NCBI GenBank assembly: GCA_029260215.1
Contig: JAJDDQ010000066.1
Coordinates: 1 to 64,000, forward strand
Direction of reading: 5' to 3'
DNA length: 64,000 nucleotides
From: Phycisphaerae bacterium
GTDB taxonomy: Bacteria; Planctomycetota; Phycisphaerae; UBA1845
In this document: piece after piece, positions 53,276 to 62,715 of the stretch
Position numbering within the stretch: position 1 is the first letter of the stretch
How the letters are laid out: the number at the start of each line of letters is the position of its first letter
Program-made: the position numbers and the translations under genes
The notes under the pieces: model-generated
The model's input: only the letters and a program-made list of their open reading frames with translations
Told to the model about the DNA's origin: nothing
Database searches by the model: none

Positions 53276-55726
53276 ATGGGCGACTTTCTTCAATGGAATG
53301 AGGTTCGGGATCGCGTCACTGGCAAGTGGCAGATCCCCGCGGTGGCGCTCTCACTCGTCACCCTCGGTCTGTCCATCGCGACGTACCGCACACCCACGTC
53401 CAAGATTCCCTTCGAGGCGCTTCGCGATGAAATCCCACGGTTGATTGACGGCGGGCTGTACACGACGGCGATCGATGTCGCGGGCAAAGCGTTGCAGGCT
53501 GAAGGCCTCACGCTTCGCGATCTTGCACCGATTTATGCTTCGGTCGGTCAGGCGCGCATTCTTCGGGCGGAGCGCAATGATGCTCGTGTGGCTTCGATCG
53601 CGCTCGATGCGATCGGCGACTACGAGCGGGCGACGAGCGGCGAGTACGAACTGACCCCGCGCGACCACGAGCTGATCGGGAAGGCGTTCGACTGGAGCCG
53701 GCAGTTCGCCTCCGCGCTGGAGCATTACGATCTCGCACTGCTTGACGACCCCATGTCGAATCTCGACCTCCGCCGCCGAACGATCGAGCTGCGCGCGGAT
53801 CGCATGGGCGCGTCGAGCGAGGTATTGCATGCGGAACTGAGCGCACTGCTCGCCGATGCGATCGGCAGGCCTGACCTGCTCATCTGGGCGCTTGACCGCG
53901 ACGTTGACGCGCTTGTCGATCTTGGCCGAGCTGACGATGCGCGATCCGCGATTCAGTCCGTCGGGATGCTTATTGAAGATGAATCGCGGCGAAAGTGGCT
54001 GCTCGTGTTCGACGCGCAGGTGCTGCTGCATATGCAGGAATCGGATCGGGCGGAGGCGATTTTGCGCGATGTGCTCAACGGTCTTGACGAGCGTGACGAG
54101 CTTTTCGCGCGTGCGACTTGGCTTCTCGGGCGTACCGTGCTCGGAGTCGGTTCACCGGAGCGCCCGCAGGAAGCGATTACGTTTTTCGAAAGGGTTTTGA
54201 GCGCGGAGCGCGGCGTGTATGGAACGGCTTCGCGTGTCGGCATGGCTGAAGCGTTGATACAGCTTCAGCGTTTTGATGAGGCTGCTGATCTTTATGATGA
54301 AGCTCTGCGTGAGATGCGCGATCTGCCGCCGCATCGTCATATCAACCCTGTTGTGATCGAATCGTCGCTGCTGATGACGAGTCGCAATTTGCGTGCCGGC
54401 GGCCTCTTTCCACAGGCGTTGAGGTTTGCGAGGTTCGCCCTCGATGTGCGTATGGGGCGATCCACCGAGCGCCGGGCGATGCTGCTCGAACATCTGGCGG
54501 ACAGTCTCGCGGCGGCTGCCCGTGCGGAGATCGTCGCGCATCGCGAGATTTCGGCGACGGACGATCCCGCCTCGGGTGACGGTACGGATAACGAAGTGCT
54601 GGCGGCTGGTGTCGAGGTTGGGGGCGATCAAGATGGTGAGCATTCCGGTCCGGTTCCCGACTCGGCTCGTAAGCTTCTCTTGGAGGCTGCGTCGACGATG
54701 CGCGAGGTGGCGATGCTTTACACGCTTCCTCTCGACCGTCGTATGGCTGCTTCGTGGCGCGCTGCGCAGCTTTCGCAGGAGAGTACTGATCTGGAAGCGA
54801 CAGCCGACGCGATGGAATCGTTCGCGTTTGCTTATTCGGAGAGTCCGTACGTTTCGCGTGCCTTGCGCTATCGGGGTCGGGCGTTGCAGTCTCTCGGACG
54901 TTTCGAGGAGGCTATCGACGCGTACCGTGAGAATATTCGTCGCTTCACGCGCACGCCGGATGCGGGGAGTTCTCTGATTCCGCTGGCGCGTTGTCTCATC
55001 GCGCTTGGGCCTGATTATGCAGGTCGGGCTGAGAAGGCGCTCGCGGCGATTCTGGAAAACTCGGAGGTCTTCACGCCCGAGGCCCAGGAATTTTCCGACG
55101 CGCTGTTTTTGCTGGGGGATTTACTCAATCGTTCGGGTGAGTTTGAACGGGCTGTGCCTGTTCTGGAAGAGGCGATGGCTCGCTATCCGGATGATTCGCG
55201 TGCTGTGCGTGCCCGGTTTTTGCTGGCGGATTGTTACAGGCAGAGCGGCGTTGCGTTGCAGGAGGATTTTCGCAATGCGTCGTTTACGGCGGAGCGCGAA
55301 CGCATTGTCACGGAGCAGCGGGATCGACTTCGCAAGGCGGCGGAGTTGTTCGACGAGACCATTGACGCCTTTGAATTGCGGAACGAGTCGCTTCTGTCGC
55401 CTCTTGATACCGTGTACCTCCGCCACGCGCGTCTCTATCTGGGAGACTGCCACTTCGAGCTTGGCGAATACGACCGTGCTCTGGTGCGCTATGAGCGTGC
55501 AGCCTGGATATACAAGGGGACGGCCACCGCGCTCGCAGCCTATGTGCAGATTATCAACAGTCATTTTTTCTCGGGCAATGCGCCCGAGGCAGCCGCAGCG
55601 GTCCGCCGAGCGCTCTACCTCGTGGAGACCATGCCCGACAGCGCTTTCGAGGATGGGGTTCGAATGGAATCACGCGACGACTGGCGGGACTACTTCGAGT
55701 GGGTCCGCAAGTCGCAACTGTTTTGA
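53276..55726 (+). CDS. Large TPR protein upstream of the flagellar genes
   Basis: An 816-residue protein. One membrane helix near the N-terminus (about 18-36, AVALSLVTLGLSIATY) leaves a large region made of helical hairpins, with recognisable TPRs through most of its length (for example AALESYD-type and VRYERAAWIYKG, ALRYRGRALQSLGRFEEAID, FLLGDLLNRSGEFERAVP). An acidic linker (about 440-475) divides two halves. ATG 53276 is preceded by AGGAAG. It ends ten bases before the FlgN-like gene and may be part of the flagellar unit, but no flagellar family match is recognised. Possibly a periplasmic scaffold. Confidence 0.8.
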   Translation: MGDFLQWNEVRDRVTGKWQIPAVALSLVTLGLSIATYRTPTSKIPFEALRDEIPRLIDGGLYTTAIDVAGKALQAEGLTLRDLAPIYASVGQARILRAERNDARVASIALDAIGDYERATSGEYELTPRDHELIGKAFDWSRQFASALEHYDLALLDDPMSNLDLRRRTIELRADRMGASSEVLHAELSALLADAIGRPDLLIWALDRDVDALVDLGRADDARSAIQSVGMLIEDESRRKWLLVFDAQVLLHMQESDRAEAILRDVLNGLDERDELFARATWLLGRTVLGVGSPERPQEAITFFERVLSAERGVYGTASRVGMAEALIQLQRFDEAADLYDEALREMRDLPPHRHINPVVIESSLLMTSRNLRAGGLFPQALRFARFALDVRMGRSTERRAMLLEHLADSLAAAARAEIVAHREISATDDPASGDGTDNEVLAAGVEVGGDQDGEHSGPVPDSARKLLLEAASTMREVAMLYTLPLDRRMAASWRAAQLSQESTDLEATADAMESFAFAYSESPYVSRALRYRGRALQSLGRFEEAIDAYRENIRRFTRTPDAGSSLIPLARCLIALGPDYAGRAEKALAAILENSEVFTPEAQEFSDALFLLGDLLNRSGEFERAVPVLEEAMARYPDDSRAVRARFLLADCYRQSGVALQEDFRNASFTAERERIVTEQRDRLRKAAELFDETIDAFELRNESLLSPLDTVYLRHARLYLGDCHFELGEYDRALVRYERAAWIYKGTATALAAYVQIINSHFFSGNAPEAAAAVRRALYLVETMPDSAFEDGVRMESRDDWRDYFEWVRKSQLF

Positions 55727-55736
55727 GGATGATGCT

Positions 55737-56240
55737 ATGAGTGAACTCGCCGAAGCGACGACAATGAGTGATCCGATCAATGAGGCTATCCCCTCGCCGG
55801 ACGCGCTTTTGAAACTGATCGGACGGCAGTTGCGTACGTACCGCCGGTTGCACCGATTGGTTCGCAAGCAGGGCGATCTTGTCGGGCAGGAGGATCCGAC
55901 CGATCTCATTTCGCTGTTGGCTGAGCGACACCGTTTGACGGCGGATTTGGGGGCGACGTCGAAATGTTTGGCACCTTATCGACGCGACTGGGAGCGTCAC
56001 CGTGCGCGGTTGTCGCCCGAACAAAAGGTGGAGGCTGAAGCGATGCTTGGTGAAATCGAATCGACGCTCAAGACGATTGTCTCTGCGGATGAGGAGGACG
56101 TGAAGCGTCTTCAGATTCGCAAGCAGAGCGTTGCGACTGAGTTGGGCGGGTTCGCGAATCGGCAGGCGGTGCTCAACGCGTATGGCCGACCCAACGCAAC
56201 CAGGCCTGCAGTGCTCAACCGAACGGACAGCGAATCATGA
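55737..56240 (+). CDS. FlgN-like flagellar export chaperone
   Basis: A 167-residue, almost wholly helical protein with no membrane segment. It has the FlgN layout: a long opening helix (LLKLIGRQLRTYRRLHRLV), then PTDLISLLAERHRLTADL, a second long helix with ESTLKTIVSADEEDVKRLQIR, and a disordered end. FlgN chaperones the hook-filament junction proteins FlgK and FlgL. The family is poorly conserved, so the call rests on architecture and its place just before an FlrB/FlrC pair and flgB. The stop overlaps the next start (ATGA at 56237). Confidence 0.6.
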   Translation: MSELAEATTMSDPINEAIPSPDALLKLIGRQLRTYRRLHRLVRKQGDLVGQEDPTDLISLLAERHRLTADLGATSKCLAPYRRDWERHRARLSPEQKVEAEAMLGEIESTLKTIVSADEEDVKRLQIRKQSVATELGGFANRQAVLNAYGRPNATRPAVLNRTDSES

Positions 56241-57145
56241 GCGTATCTGTTATCGATGTTCCAACGAATGCGGTGGAGCCGGCAGCCGATCCGGCGGACG
56301 TTGCACTCTCGTTTCGCGAGCTTGAATTGGGCGGCATTATCGACGCCTACAATCACGTTACGGAGAAGCTCAAGGTATCGCACGATTTGCTTACGCGGGA
56401 GATCGGGCGCCTGCGTCGGCAGCTTTGCGAGAAGGATCAGGAACTTGAACGCAAGCGCCGGCTCGCTGCTTTGGGTGAGATGGCCGCCGGTGTTGCGCAC
56501 GAAGTTCGCAACCCGCTGGGCGGTATTTTGCTTTATGCGACGATGCTGGAGCGCGATCTGGCTGAGCAGCCGGGCGCGTGCAAGCTGGCGGAGCAGATTG
56601 TTTCGGCTGCGCGCAATTTGGATGACATTGTGGGGGATATTCTCGCGTTCGCCCATCCGCAGACGTTGCAGCGGCGATCGGTCGATCTGACTTCGATGCT
56701 GTCCGAGGTGATCGATCTTCTCAAGCCTCGGCGGTTGAAGTCGGATTGCAGTGTTGTGTTTGAGTCGCCTGCGTCGCCGGTTTGCGTGCGCGTCGAACCT
56801 GCACAGCTTCACCGGGCTATGCTTAACGTTATCGCAAATGCCATCGACGCAGCCGGCGAGGGTGGCCACGTTTGGGTTCGTGTGGGCGAGCGGGGCGAAG
56901 ACGACATGGTTTGCGTTCGTGTGGCGGATTCCGGACCGGGTGTTCCGTCGGATCTTCGCGACCGTATTTTCAATCCGTTTTTCACCACGAAGGATTCAGG
57001 CACGGGGCTGGGATTGGCCATCGTGCATCGCGTGGTCGAAGCCCACGGTGGACACATCGACGTTCTGGATCGCGACGGTGGCGGGGCGGTTTTCGCGCTT
57101 TGTCTGCCCGCAGGCAATTCGGACGATTCATCGGAGGGGAATTAG
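56237..57145 (+). CDS. Cytosolic sensor histidine kinase, FlrB/AtoS-like
   Basis: A 302-residue kinase without membrane helices. A short N-terminal coiled coil (about 40-75) precedes the phospho-acceptor His88 in EMAAGVAHEVRNPLGG, the form typical of NtrB/FlrB-class kinases. The ATPase domain has NVIANAIDAAGEGGH, DSGPGVP and FFTTKDSGTGLGLAIVH. It pairs with the sigma-54 activator gene three bases downstream. In Vibrio and Pseudomonas the equivalent FlrB/FleS pair switches on class III flagellar genes; position here implies the same. Confidence 0.88.
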   Translation: MSVSVIDVPTNAVEPAADPADVALSFRELELGGIIDAYNHVTEKLKVSHDLLTREIGRLRRQLCEKDQELERKRRLAALGEMAAGVAHEVRNPLGGILLYATMLERDLAEQPGACKLAEQIVSAARNLDDIVGDILAFAHPQTLQRRSVDLTSMLSEVIDLLKPRRLKSDCSVVFESPASPVCVRVEPAQLHRAMLNVIANAIDAAGEGGHVWVRVGERGEDDMVCVRVADSGPGVPSDLRDRIFNPFFTTKDSGTGLGLAIVHRVVEAHGGHIDVLDRDGGGAVFALCLPAGNSDDSSEGN

Positions 57146-57148
57146 CTG

Positions 57149-58510
57149 ATGGCGCATATTTGCGTGGTTGACGATCAGAAAATCATGCGCGATTCGGTGG
57201 CGGCTTCGCTTGAGCGTGCGCGCCACCGGGTTGATACGTTCGGCGAGCCGACCGAAGCGCTGCGTTCCGCCACAGGTACGCGCTACGACTTGATTCTGAC
57301 CGATCTGAAAATGCCGCGCATGGACGGTCTGACTTTGTTGCGCAACCTTCGCAAGTCATGTTGCGATACGCCGGTCATTATGATGACTGCTTTCGGCACC
57401 GTTCCGGACGCGGTTGAGGCGATGAAGCTGGGTGCCATTGATTTCGCTCAGAAGCCATTCGATGCGGATCGCCTGGAATTACAGGTCGAGCGGGCTTTGC
57501 GCAATCAGCAATTGCGCCAGGAAAACGAAGCACTGCGCACGTCGATCGACGATCTGCGACAGAATCGCATGATGGTCGGCGACAGTGAGGCGATCATCAG
57601 TGTGCGGGACAAGATCGCTCAGTACAGTCGCAGCGACGCGACCGTGCTCATCTCCGGCGAGAGCGGTACGGGTAAGGAGCTGGTGGCTGCGGCGGTTTAC
57701 GACGCTTCGCCGCGAAGCGGCAAGCCGATGCTGTGCGTCAACTGTGCAGCCTTGTCCGCCAATCTTCTGGAGAGCGAGCTTTTCGGGCACGAGCGCGGCG
57801 CGTTTACGGGGGCTGATCGCGCTCGTCGCGGTCGGTTTGAGCTGGCTGACGGTGGCACGCTTTTGCTTGATGAAGTTTCCGAGATGGCACTTCCGTTGCA
57901 GTCGAAGTTGCTGCGCGTGCTTCAGGAAGGTGAATTCGAGCGTGTCGGCAGCAGTGTGACGCAGCGTGCGGATGTTCGCGTTATCGCCACGACCAACCGC
58001 GATTTGCAATCGTGGGTTGAGGAAAACCGCTTCCGGCAGGACTTGTACTATCGCCTGAATGTTCTGCCCATCCACCTGCCGCCTCTGCGTGAGCGTCGTG
58101 ACGATGTCGCACGGATTGTCGAGCATTTTCTTACACAGATGGCTCGTAATGCAGGGTCGGAGTCGCCGAAGGTTGATGCCCGCGCTATGGAAATGCTGCG
58201 TGCCTACGATTGGCCTGGGAATGTTCGCGAGCTTGAAAACCTCTGCCGGCGGGCTGTTACGACGCGGAGTGACGGCGTGCTGAGTGCGGAGGATGTTTCG
58301 CCCTGGCTTACCGGTCCGAGTACGGACGCGGGACCTTTCGCGAAACTTCGGCACGGTCGCATGCTCGAAGACCTCGAAAGAAAGTTGATTGAACGGACGC
58401 TTACGCGTTTTGACGGCCATCGCGCCAAGACGGCGGAAGCGGTTGGCATAGGCCTGCGTACGCTCGGTCTCAAACTCAAGCAGTGGAAGGAACAGGATGG
58501 CGACGCATAG
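57149..58510 (+). CDS. Sigma-54-dependent response regulator, FlrC/NtrC-like
   Basis: A 453-residue activator. The receiver has acidic residues near 8-9 and phospho-acceptor Asp52 in [10 protein letters not shown]. The AAA+ domain has Walker A GESGTGKE (170-177), the sigma-54-contacting GAFTGA (217-222) and Walker [13 protein letters not shown]. The C-terminal Fis-type helix-turn-helix is [19 protein letters not shown]. All motifs required for sigma-54 open-complex formation are intact. It is followed at 58620 by a good -24/-12 promoter, so it probably activates the flagellar operon directly downstream. Confidence 0.92.
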   Translation: MAHICVVDDQKIMRDSVAASLERARHRVDTFGEPTEALRSATGTRYDLILTDLKMPRMDGLTLLRNLRKSCCDTPVIMMTAFGTVPDAVEAMKLGAIDFAQKPFDADRLELQVERALRNQQLRQENEALRTSIDDLRQNRMMVGDSEAIISVRDKIAQYSRSDATVLISGESGTGKELVAAAVYDASPRSGKPMLCVNCAALSANLLESELFGHERGAFTGADRARRGRFELADGGTLLLDEVSEMALPLQSKLLRVLQEGEFERVGSSVTQRADVRVIATTNRDLQSWVEENRFRQDLYYRLNVLPIHLPPLRERRDDVARIVEHFLTQMARNAGSESPKVDARAMEMLRAYDWPGNVRELENLCRRAVTTRSDGVLSAEDVSPWLTGPSTDAGPFAKLRHGRMLEDLERKLIERTLTRFDGHRAKTAEAVGIGLRTLGLKLKQWKEQDGDA

Positions 58511-58619
58511 ACACGCGGGGCCGACCTCCGCGCAAAATTTGCGCGTTGTGCGCGGTTTCAGCCGCATCACGCATGCGACCATGCTCTTCGCCAGCCACGT
58601 GCGCAGCAATCGCTCGTTG

Positions 58620-58635
58620 TGGCATGCGCATTGCC
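58620..58635 (+). promoter_or_regulatory. Sigma-54 (-24/-12) promoter of the flgB operon
   Basis: TGGCATGCGCATTGCC matches TGGCAYr-N4-TTGCW, with invariant GG and GC dinucleotides exactly ten bases apart. It lies 74 bases upstream of flgB and 110 bases after the sigma-54 activator gene, in the only real gap of the flagellar region. Transcription would begin near 58646. Confidence 0.8.
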
Positions 58636-58708
58636 CCTACGCGCTGAGCCGGCGTCGGTTTCATGCTTTGGGCGACGGTCAAGAACGTGCAGACGGAGGT
58701 GCGGGCTG

Positions 58709-59143
58709 ATGATACTCGAGAACCTGACCAATCGTGGAGCCACGCCGGCGCTGGTGAGCACGCTCACCTTTACCGAAGGTCGTCAGCGCATGTTGGCGGA
58801 AAACGTGGCCAATTGGCAGACGCCGGGCTTCAAAGCGAAGCAGCTTGATTACGGTGCGTTTCAGAAGTCGCTTCGCAGCGCGCTGAATCGCAAGGGGGGG
58901 AACCCGAACGCCGACTTCGACCTTGGGAGTAACGAGCAGTATGGAAGCGACGGCCCTTGGCGAACCCGGGTTACGCCTACCACGCAGCCGTCGCGAAACA
59001 TCCTGCTTCACGATCGGACCAACCTTTCGATCGAGCAGACCATGTCGGACCTTGCGTCCAACGCGCTGCTGCATCAGACGGCTACGACGTTGCTCAAAGG
59101 CTACTACGACGGGATGCGGAAGGCTATTCGTGGGCAGGTTTAG
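58709..59143 (+). CDS. flgB: Flagellar basal-body rod protein FlgB
   Basis: A 144-residue proximal rod protein. The N-terminal stretch TEGRQRMLAENVANWQTPGFKA is the rod/hook signature (consensus ANNIANxxTxGFK), and the closing helix matches FlgB. GGAGG lies nine bases before the ATG at 58709, so the reading frame upstream of it is not used. First gene after the sigma-54 promoter. Confidence 0.93.
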   Translation: MILENLTNRGATPALVSTLTFTEGRQRMLAENVANWQTPGFKAKQLDYGAFQKSLRSALNRKGGNPNADFDLGSNEQYGSDGPWRTRVTPTTQPSRNILLHDRTNLSIEQTMSDLASNALLHQTATTLLKGYYDGMRKAIRGQV

Positions 59144-59183
59144 CGATTTCGCCGGAAGCGAACCGGGTGGAGATTAAGAAAGA

Positions 59184-59597
59184 ATGTTTGATTCACTAAG
59201 CATCAGCACGTCAGCTTTGACCGCGATACGCACGAACCTTGACGTGATCGCGGGCAACGTAGCCAACGCGTTTACGACGCGCGGTGCCGACGGGGGCGCT
59301 TACCGCCGTCGGGTGGTTATGTACGCCGAGGGGGACCTATCGCGCGGACGCGGTGCGCCCGGGGTTCACGTGCGGAGCATTACGCAGGATCCCTCGCCGC
59401 TGCGTCTCGAACACGATCCGTCGCATCCCGACGCGATCAAGCAGGGGCCTCACAAGGGGTACGTGCGGAAGCCGAACGTCGATCTGAGTACCGAGATGGT
59501 CAATGCCATCACGGCTGTCCGTGCGTACGAAGCCAATGTGACCGTTATGGAAATTACGAAGTCGATGGCGGCTGCTTCGCTGCGCCTCATCGGTTGA
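59184..59597 (+). CDS. flgC: Flagellar basal-body rod protein FlgC
   Basis: A 137-residue proximal rod protein. It opens FDSLSISTSALTAIRTNLDVI with GNVANAFTTRG as the rod motif, and ends with the conserved VNAITAVRAYEANVTVMEITKSM segment. A GGAG precedes the ATG by about a dozen bases. Follows flgB by 40 bases. Confidence 0.95.
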   Translation: MFDSLSISTSALTAIRTNLDVIAGNVANAFTTRGADGGAYRRRVVMYAEGDLSRGRGAPGVHVRSITQDPSPLRLEHDPSHPDAIKQGPHKGYVRKPNVDLSTEMVNAITAVRAYEANVTVMEITKSMAAASLRLIG

Positions 59598-59617
59598 TTC
59601 AATACGGAGATTCGTGA

Positions 59618-59932
59618 ATGTCGGATCCGATCCAATTGAACGCAATCACCTCGATGCTGAACCTCAAGCAGGGTGGGCCGACTCAGCAGGCACCCGCAGT
59701 GCAGGAGTCGGGAAAATCCTTCGCGGATTTTGTGTTTGAACGACTCGACGAAGTCAACCGTTTGCAGACTGAAGCCGACGCGGGTGTGCAGCGGTTGATT
59801 ACCGGTGAGTCGGACAATGTGGCTGAGGTTTTCGCAGCCTCCAATCGGGCGGGCATTGCGTTTGATCTGCTTATGGAAGTGCGCAACAAACTTGTGGACG
59901 CTTATCGCGAAGTGCAGCAGATGCGCGTCTAG
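59618..59932 (+). CDS. fliE: Flagellar hook-basal body protein FliE
   Basis: A 104-residue protein linking the MS ring to the rod. The family pattern is SFADFVFERLDEVNRLQ, then the DVAEVFAASNRAGIAFDLLMEVRNKLVDAYREV C-terminal helix pair (read as two adjoining segments). Size and order between flgC and fliF are as expected. Confidence 0.92.
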   Translation: MSDPIQLNAITSMLNLKQGGPTQQAPAVQESGKSFADFVFERLDEVNRLQTEADAGVQRLITGESDNVAEVFAASNRAGIAFDLLMEVRNKLVDAYREVQQMRV

Positions 59933-59972
59933 GCGCGGTGGCCGTTTTTGATCCCCCGGGGAGCCGAATCGC

Positions 59973-61634
59973 ATGGGTTTTTTCAGACAACTGTTCGGCA
60001 AGATCAACACGCACATGGCCGATTTGACCGCGTCGCAGCGGTTGGCCATCGGGCTTTGTGCAGTCATCATCGCAGGGTCGCTTCTGTGGCTGATGCAGTG
60101 GTCCGCGACGCCCTCGCTTGTGCGTCTTCTGGAAGAGCCGATGACGGTCGAACAGATGGCGCAGGCACGCGACGCGCTCTCCGGTGCGGAATACGAAATT
60201 CGCGGCCAATACATTCTCGTGCCTCCGAACGATCGCCACGAACTTTTCTGGCGATTGCAGGGTGCGGGTGCGCTGCCCGCCGACACGAGCATCACGTTTG
60301 GGGCACTCATCGCCGACGATTCTCCGTTCCGACCCGAATCCGAAAACACTTTTCGCCGACGCGTTGCCTTGCAGAACGAGTTGGCCAAGGTTGTGGCATC
60401 CTCCGAACTCGTTATTTCAGCCGAGGTCTTCATTACCGATACGTCCACCCGCCGTCTCAACGCACCGAATGTGCGACCGACCGCGTCGATCAAGGTCAAG
60501 ATGGCCCCTGGGCGCAAGCTGGACATGAACGCCGTGACTGCGTGCGCCTCGCTGGTTGCGGGGGCTGTCCCTGGTCTGGAGGTTCACAATATCTCCGTCA
60601 TCGACGGCACGACCCTTCGTGAATACCACGTACCCGACGCCGATGATATTTACGCTCAAGGGCAGTTGGATGAGCGAAAGCGTCACGAGACTCACTTGCA
60701 ACAGAAGGTGATGAGCCAACTTTCCTACATCCCCGGGATTCGTGTTGCGGTGGCTGCTCAACTCGACAACTCGTCGAGTCAGTCTCGCGATTTCGATTAC
60801 AGCGCGCCTGCTGTGTCTGAAGAAAAATCCATGAGCAACGAGTCGTTCACGGGGCGACCCAGTGGTGAACCTGGTGTAGGGCCGAACGTCGGGCAGTCTC
60901 TCAGCGCGAGCGGCGGCGGCATGCGTGACACGACCGAAGAATCCACCACGAGTTTTCACGACATGAAAATCAAACGCGAGGTCACGACAAGATCGCTGCC
61001 CTTCGCCGTGGTGCGCACCACCGCGAGCATCGGCATTCCCAACAGCTACATCATCGGCGTCATCGGCAAGATCAAAGGAACGGACGAAGCTCCGACTCAG
61101 GACGAAATCAACCAGCAGTTCCAAACCGAATCAGCCAGGATCAGGAAAGCGGTAAAGAACATCATCATGGCCGATGCGGACAGCGAGGTGACTGTCGATC
61201 TCTTCTCTGATCTGCGATCCGAACTCACGCTTCTGCCTGACGGCTCCATTTCGATGCCGTCAGACGCCGCAGGTGCCTCCAGTTTCACTACGACCATGAC
61301 CAAATTCGCACCGCAGGGCGTTCTCGTTGTGATGTCCTTCATCGCCATGATGATGCTTTTCCGCATGGCTTCGCGCAGTGCCAAAGACGCTCGGGATTTC
61401 TATTCCCGACATGAGCCGACGCGCGACCCGGAGGCCGAGGATGATGAAATCGTTACCGTCAATGCGCCTGCCGGTTCCGTTCAGCCGAGCGAGGACAGCA
61501 TGCTCGCGGCTGTGGAAATTGACGAACACACGCTCCGGGCCAATCAGTTGGCTGAGCAGGTGATACAACTGGTAAGCAACGATCCGGAGATGGTATCCAG
61601 CATGCTCCGTCGATGGACCGAATACGGGGACTAG
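59973..61634 (+). CDS. fliF: Flagellar MS-ring protein FliF
   Basis: A 553-residue inner-membrane ring protein. Membrane helices lie near residues 24-43 and 448-468. Between them are the ring-building motifs (RBM1-RBM3; TFRRRVALQNELAKVVASS, TASIKVKM, AVTACASLVAGAVPGLEVHN, VIDG). The C-terminal cytosolic tail, which binds FliG, ends with AEQVIQLVSNDPEMVSSMLRRW in the usual form. Slightly weak RBM spacing relative to Salmonella but complete. Confidence 0.94.
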   Translation: MGFFRQLFGKINTHMADLTASQRLAIGLCAVIIAGSLLWLMQWSATPSLVRLLEEPMTVEQMAQARDALSGAEYEIRGQYILVPPNDRHELFWRLQGAGALPADTSITFGALIADDSPFRPESENTFRRRVALQNELAKVVASSELVISAEVFITDTSTRRLNAPNVRPTASIKVKMAPGRKLDMNAVTACASLVAGAVPGLEVHNISVIDGTTLREYHVPDADDIYAQGQLDERKRHETHLQQKVMSQLSYIPGIRVAVAAQLDNSSSQSRDFDYSAPAVSEEKSMSNESFTGRPSGEPGVGPNVGQSLSASGGGMRDTTEESTTSFHDMKIKREVTTRSLPFAVVRTTASIGIPNSYIIGVIGKIKGTDEAPTQDEINQQFQTESARIRKAVKNIIMADADSEVTVDLFSDLRSELTLLPDGSISMPSDAAGASSFTTTMTKFAPQGVLVVMSFIAMMMLFRMASRSAKDARDFYSRHEPTRDPEAEDDEIVTVNAPAGSVQPSEDSMLAAVEIDEHTLRANQLAEQVIQLVSNDPEMVSSMLRRWTEYGD

Positions 61635-61649
61635 CAACAGAGCACGCAC

Positions 61650-62696
61650 ATGGCTGACCAACCTTCCAATCAGAATCCGCCTGCTTCTTCCGGCGCGAAC
61701 ATGCCCGGCATCAAGAAGGCCGCCGTATTGCTCATCGCGCTCGGTGCCGATACGTCCGCCAAGATTCTGGCCAGTCTCGATGATGAACTGGTCGAGCTTA
61801 TTACACGCGAAGTCGCCAGCCTCGAGCAGGTGTCCCCGCAAGTCGTCAATGAGATCGTCGAGGAATTTTACAACATCGCGCTCGCCGCCCATCACATGGA
61901 AAACGGCGGCATGCTCTTCGCCAAAAACCTTCTCCAAAAGGCTCTCTCCCCGGAGCAGGCGAATCGGATCTTCGGGATTATCGAGGGTGAAGTTTACAAG
62001 CAGCCGTTTGCGTTTCTTCACCGCACCGACGGCGAAAACCTGCTGACGTTCATTCAGGAAGAGCATCCGCAAACGATCGCACTCATCCTTTCGCACTTGC
62101 CGCCCGCGAAAGCCAGTGCGATCCTCGCCGGCCTCCCCGTGCAAAAGCAACTGGAAGCAGTCACCCGCATCGCCAACATGGATCAGACTAATCCCGACGT
62201 CATCAAGGAAGTTGAAAAGGGACTGGAAATGCGACTCTCCGGTGTCATGTCGCAAAGCCTGCGCAGTGTCGGCGGAGTCGAAGCCGTCGCTGAAATGCTC
62301 AATCTTGCGGACCGCACCAGCGAGAAGGCCATCCTCGAAGGGCTTGAGACCGACGACCCCGATCTCGTGGAACAAATACGGCGACTCATGTTCGTCTTCG
62401 AGGACATCCTGCTGGTCAACGACAAGGGTATTCAGTCCGTTCTCAAGGAGGTCGAGAACGACGAACTCTCGCTCTCCCTCAAGACCGCGACGTCAGAACT
62501 ACGCGACAAATTCTTCAAGAACATGTCCGAACGTGCTTCGCAACTCATCCAGGAGGACATGCAATACATGGGCCCCGTTCGTGTTGCAGATGTCGAGTCC
62601 GCACAGCAGAAGATTGTCGACGTGGTACGCCGTCTTGAAGACGCCGGCGAGATCATAATTTCGGGACGCGGCGGCGAGAAAGAAATGATCGTCTAA
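61650..62696 (+). CDS. fliG: Flagellar motor switch protein FliG
   Basis: A 348-residue C-ring protein. The N-terminal domain (IKKAAVLLIALGADTSAKIL) binds FliF; the middle domain has the EHPQTIALILSHLP motif; the C-terminal domain shows LLVNDKGIQSVLKEV and ELRDKFFKNMSERASQLI with the charged residues that face the stator (Lys/Asp/Glu along this helix). Length normal. Starts 16 bases after fliF. Confidence 0.96.
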   Translation: MADQPSNQNPPASSGANMPGIKKAAVLLIALGADTSAKILASLDDELVELITREVASLEQVSPQVVNEIVEEFYNIALAAHHMENGGMLFAKNLLQKALSPEQANRIFGIIEGEVYKQPFAFLHRTDGENLLTFIQEEHPQTIALILSHLPPAKASAILAGLPVQKQLEAVTRIANMDQTNPDVIKEVEKGLEMRLSGVMSQSLRSVGGVEAVAEMLNLADRTSEKAILEGLETDDPDLVEQIRRLMFVFEDILLVNDKGIQSVLKEVENDELSLSLKTATSELRDKFFKNMSERASQLIQEDMQYMGPVRVADVESAQQKIVDVVRRLEDAGEIIISGRGGEKEMIV

Positions 62697-62715
62697 ACGC
62701 AAGGATGCGAGATTC

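Noticed and set aside
58497-58709. A 70-codon frame bridging the sigma-54 activator gene and flgB with neat overlaps at both ends
   Set aside because: Its product is Arg/His-rich with no recognisable feature, and the stretch contains the -24/-12 promoter of flgB. The gap is better explained as the promoter region.
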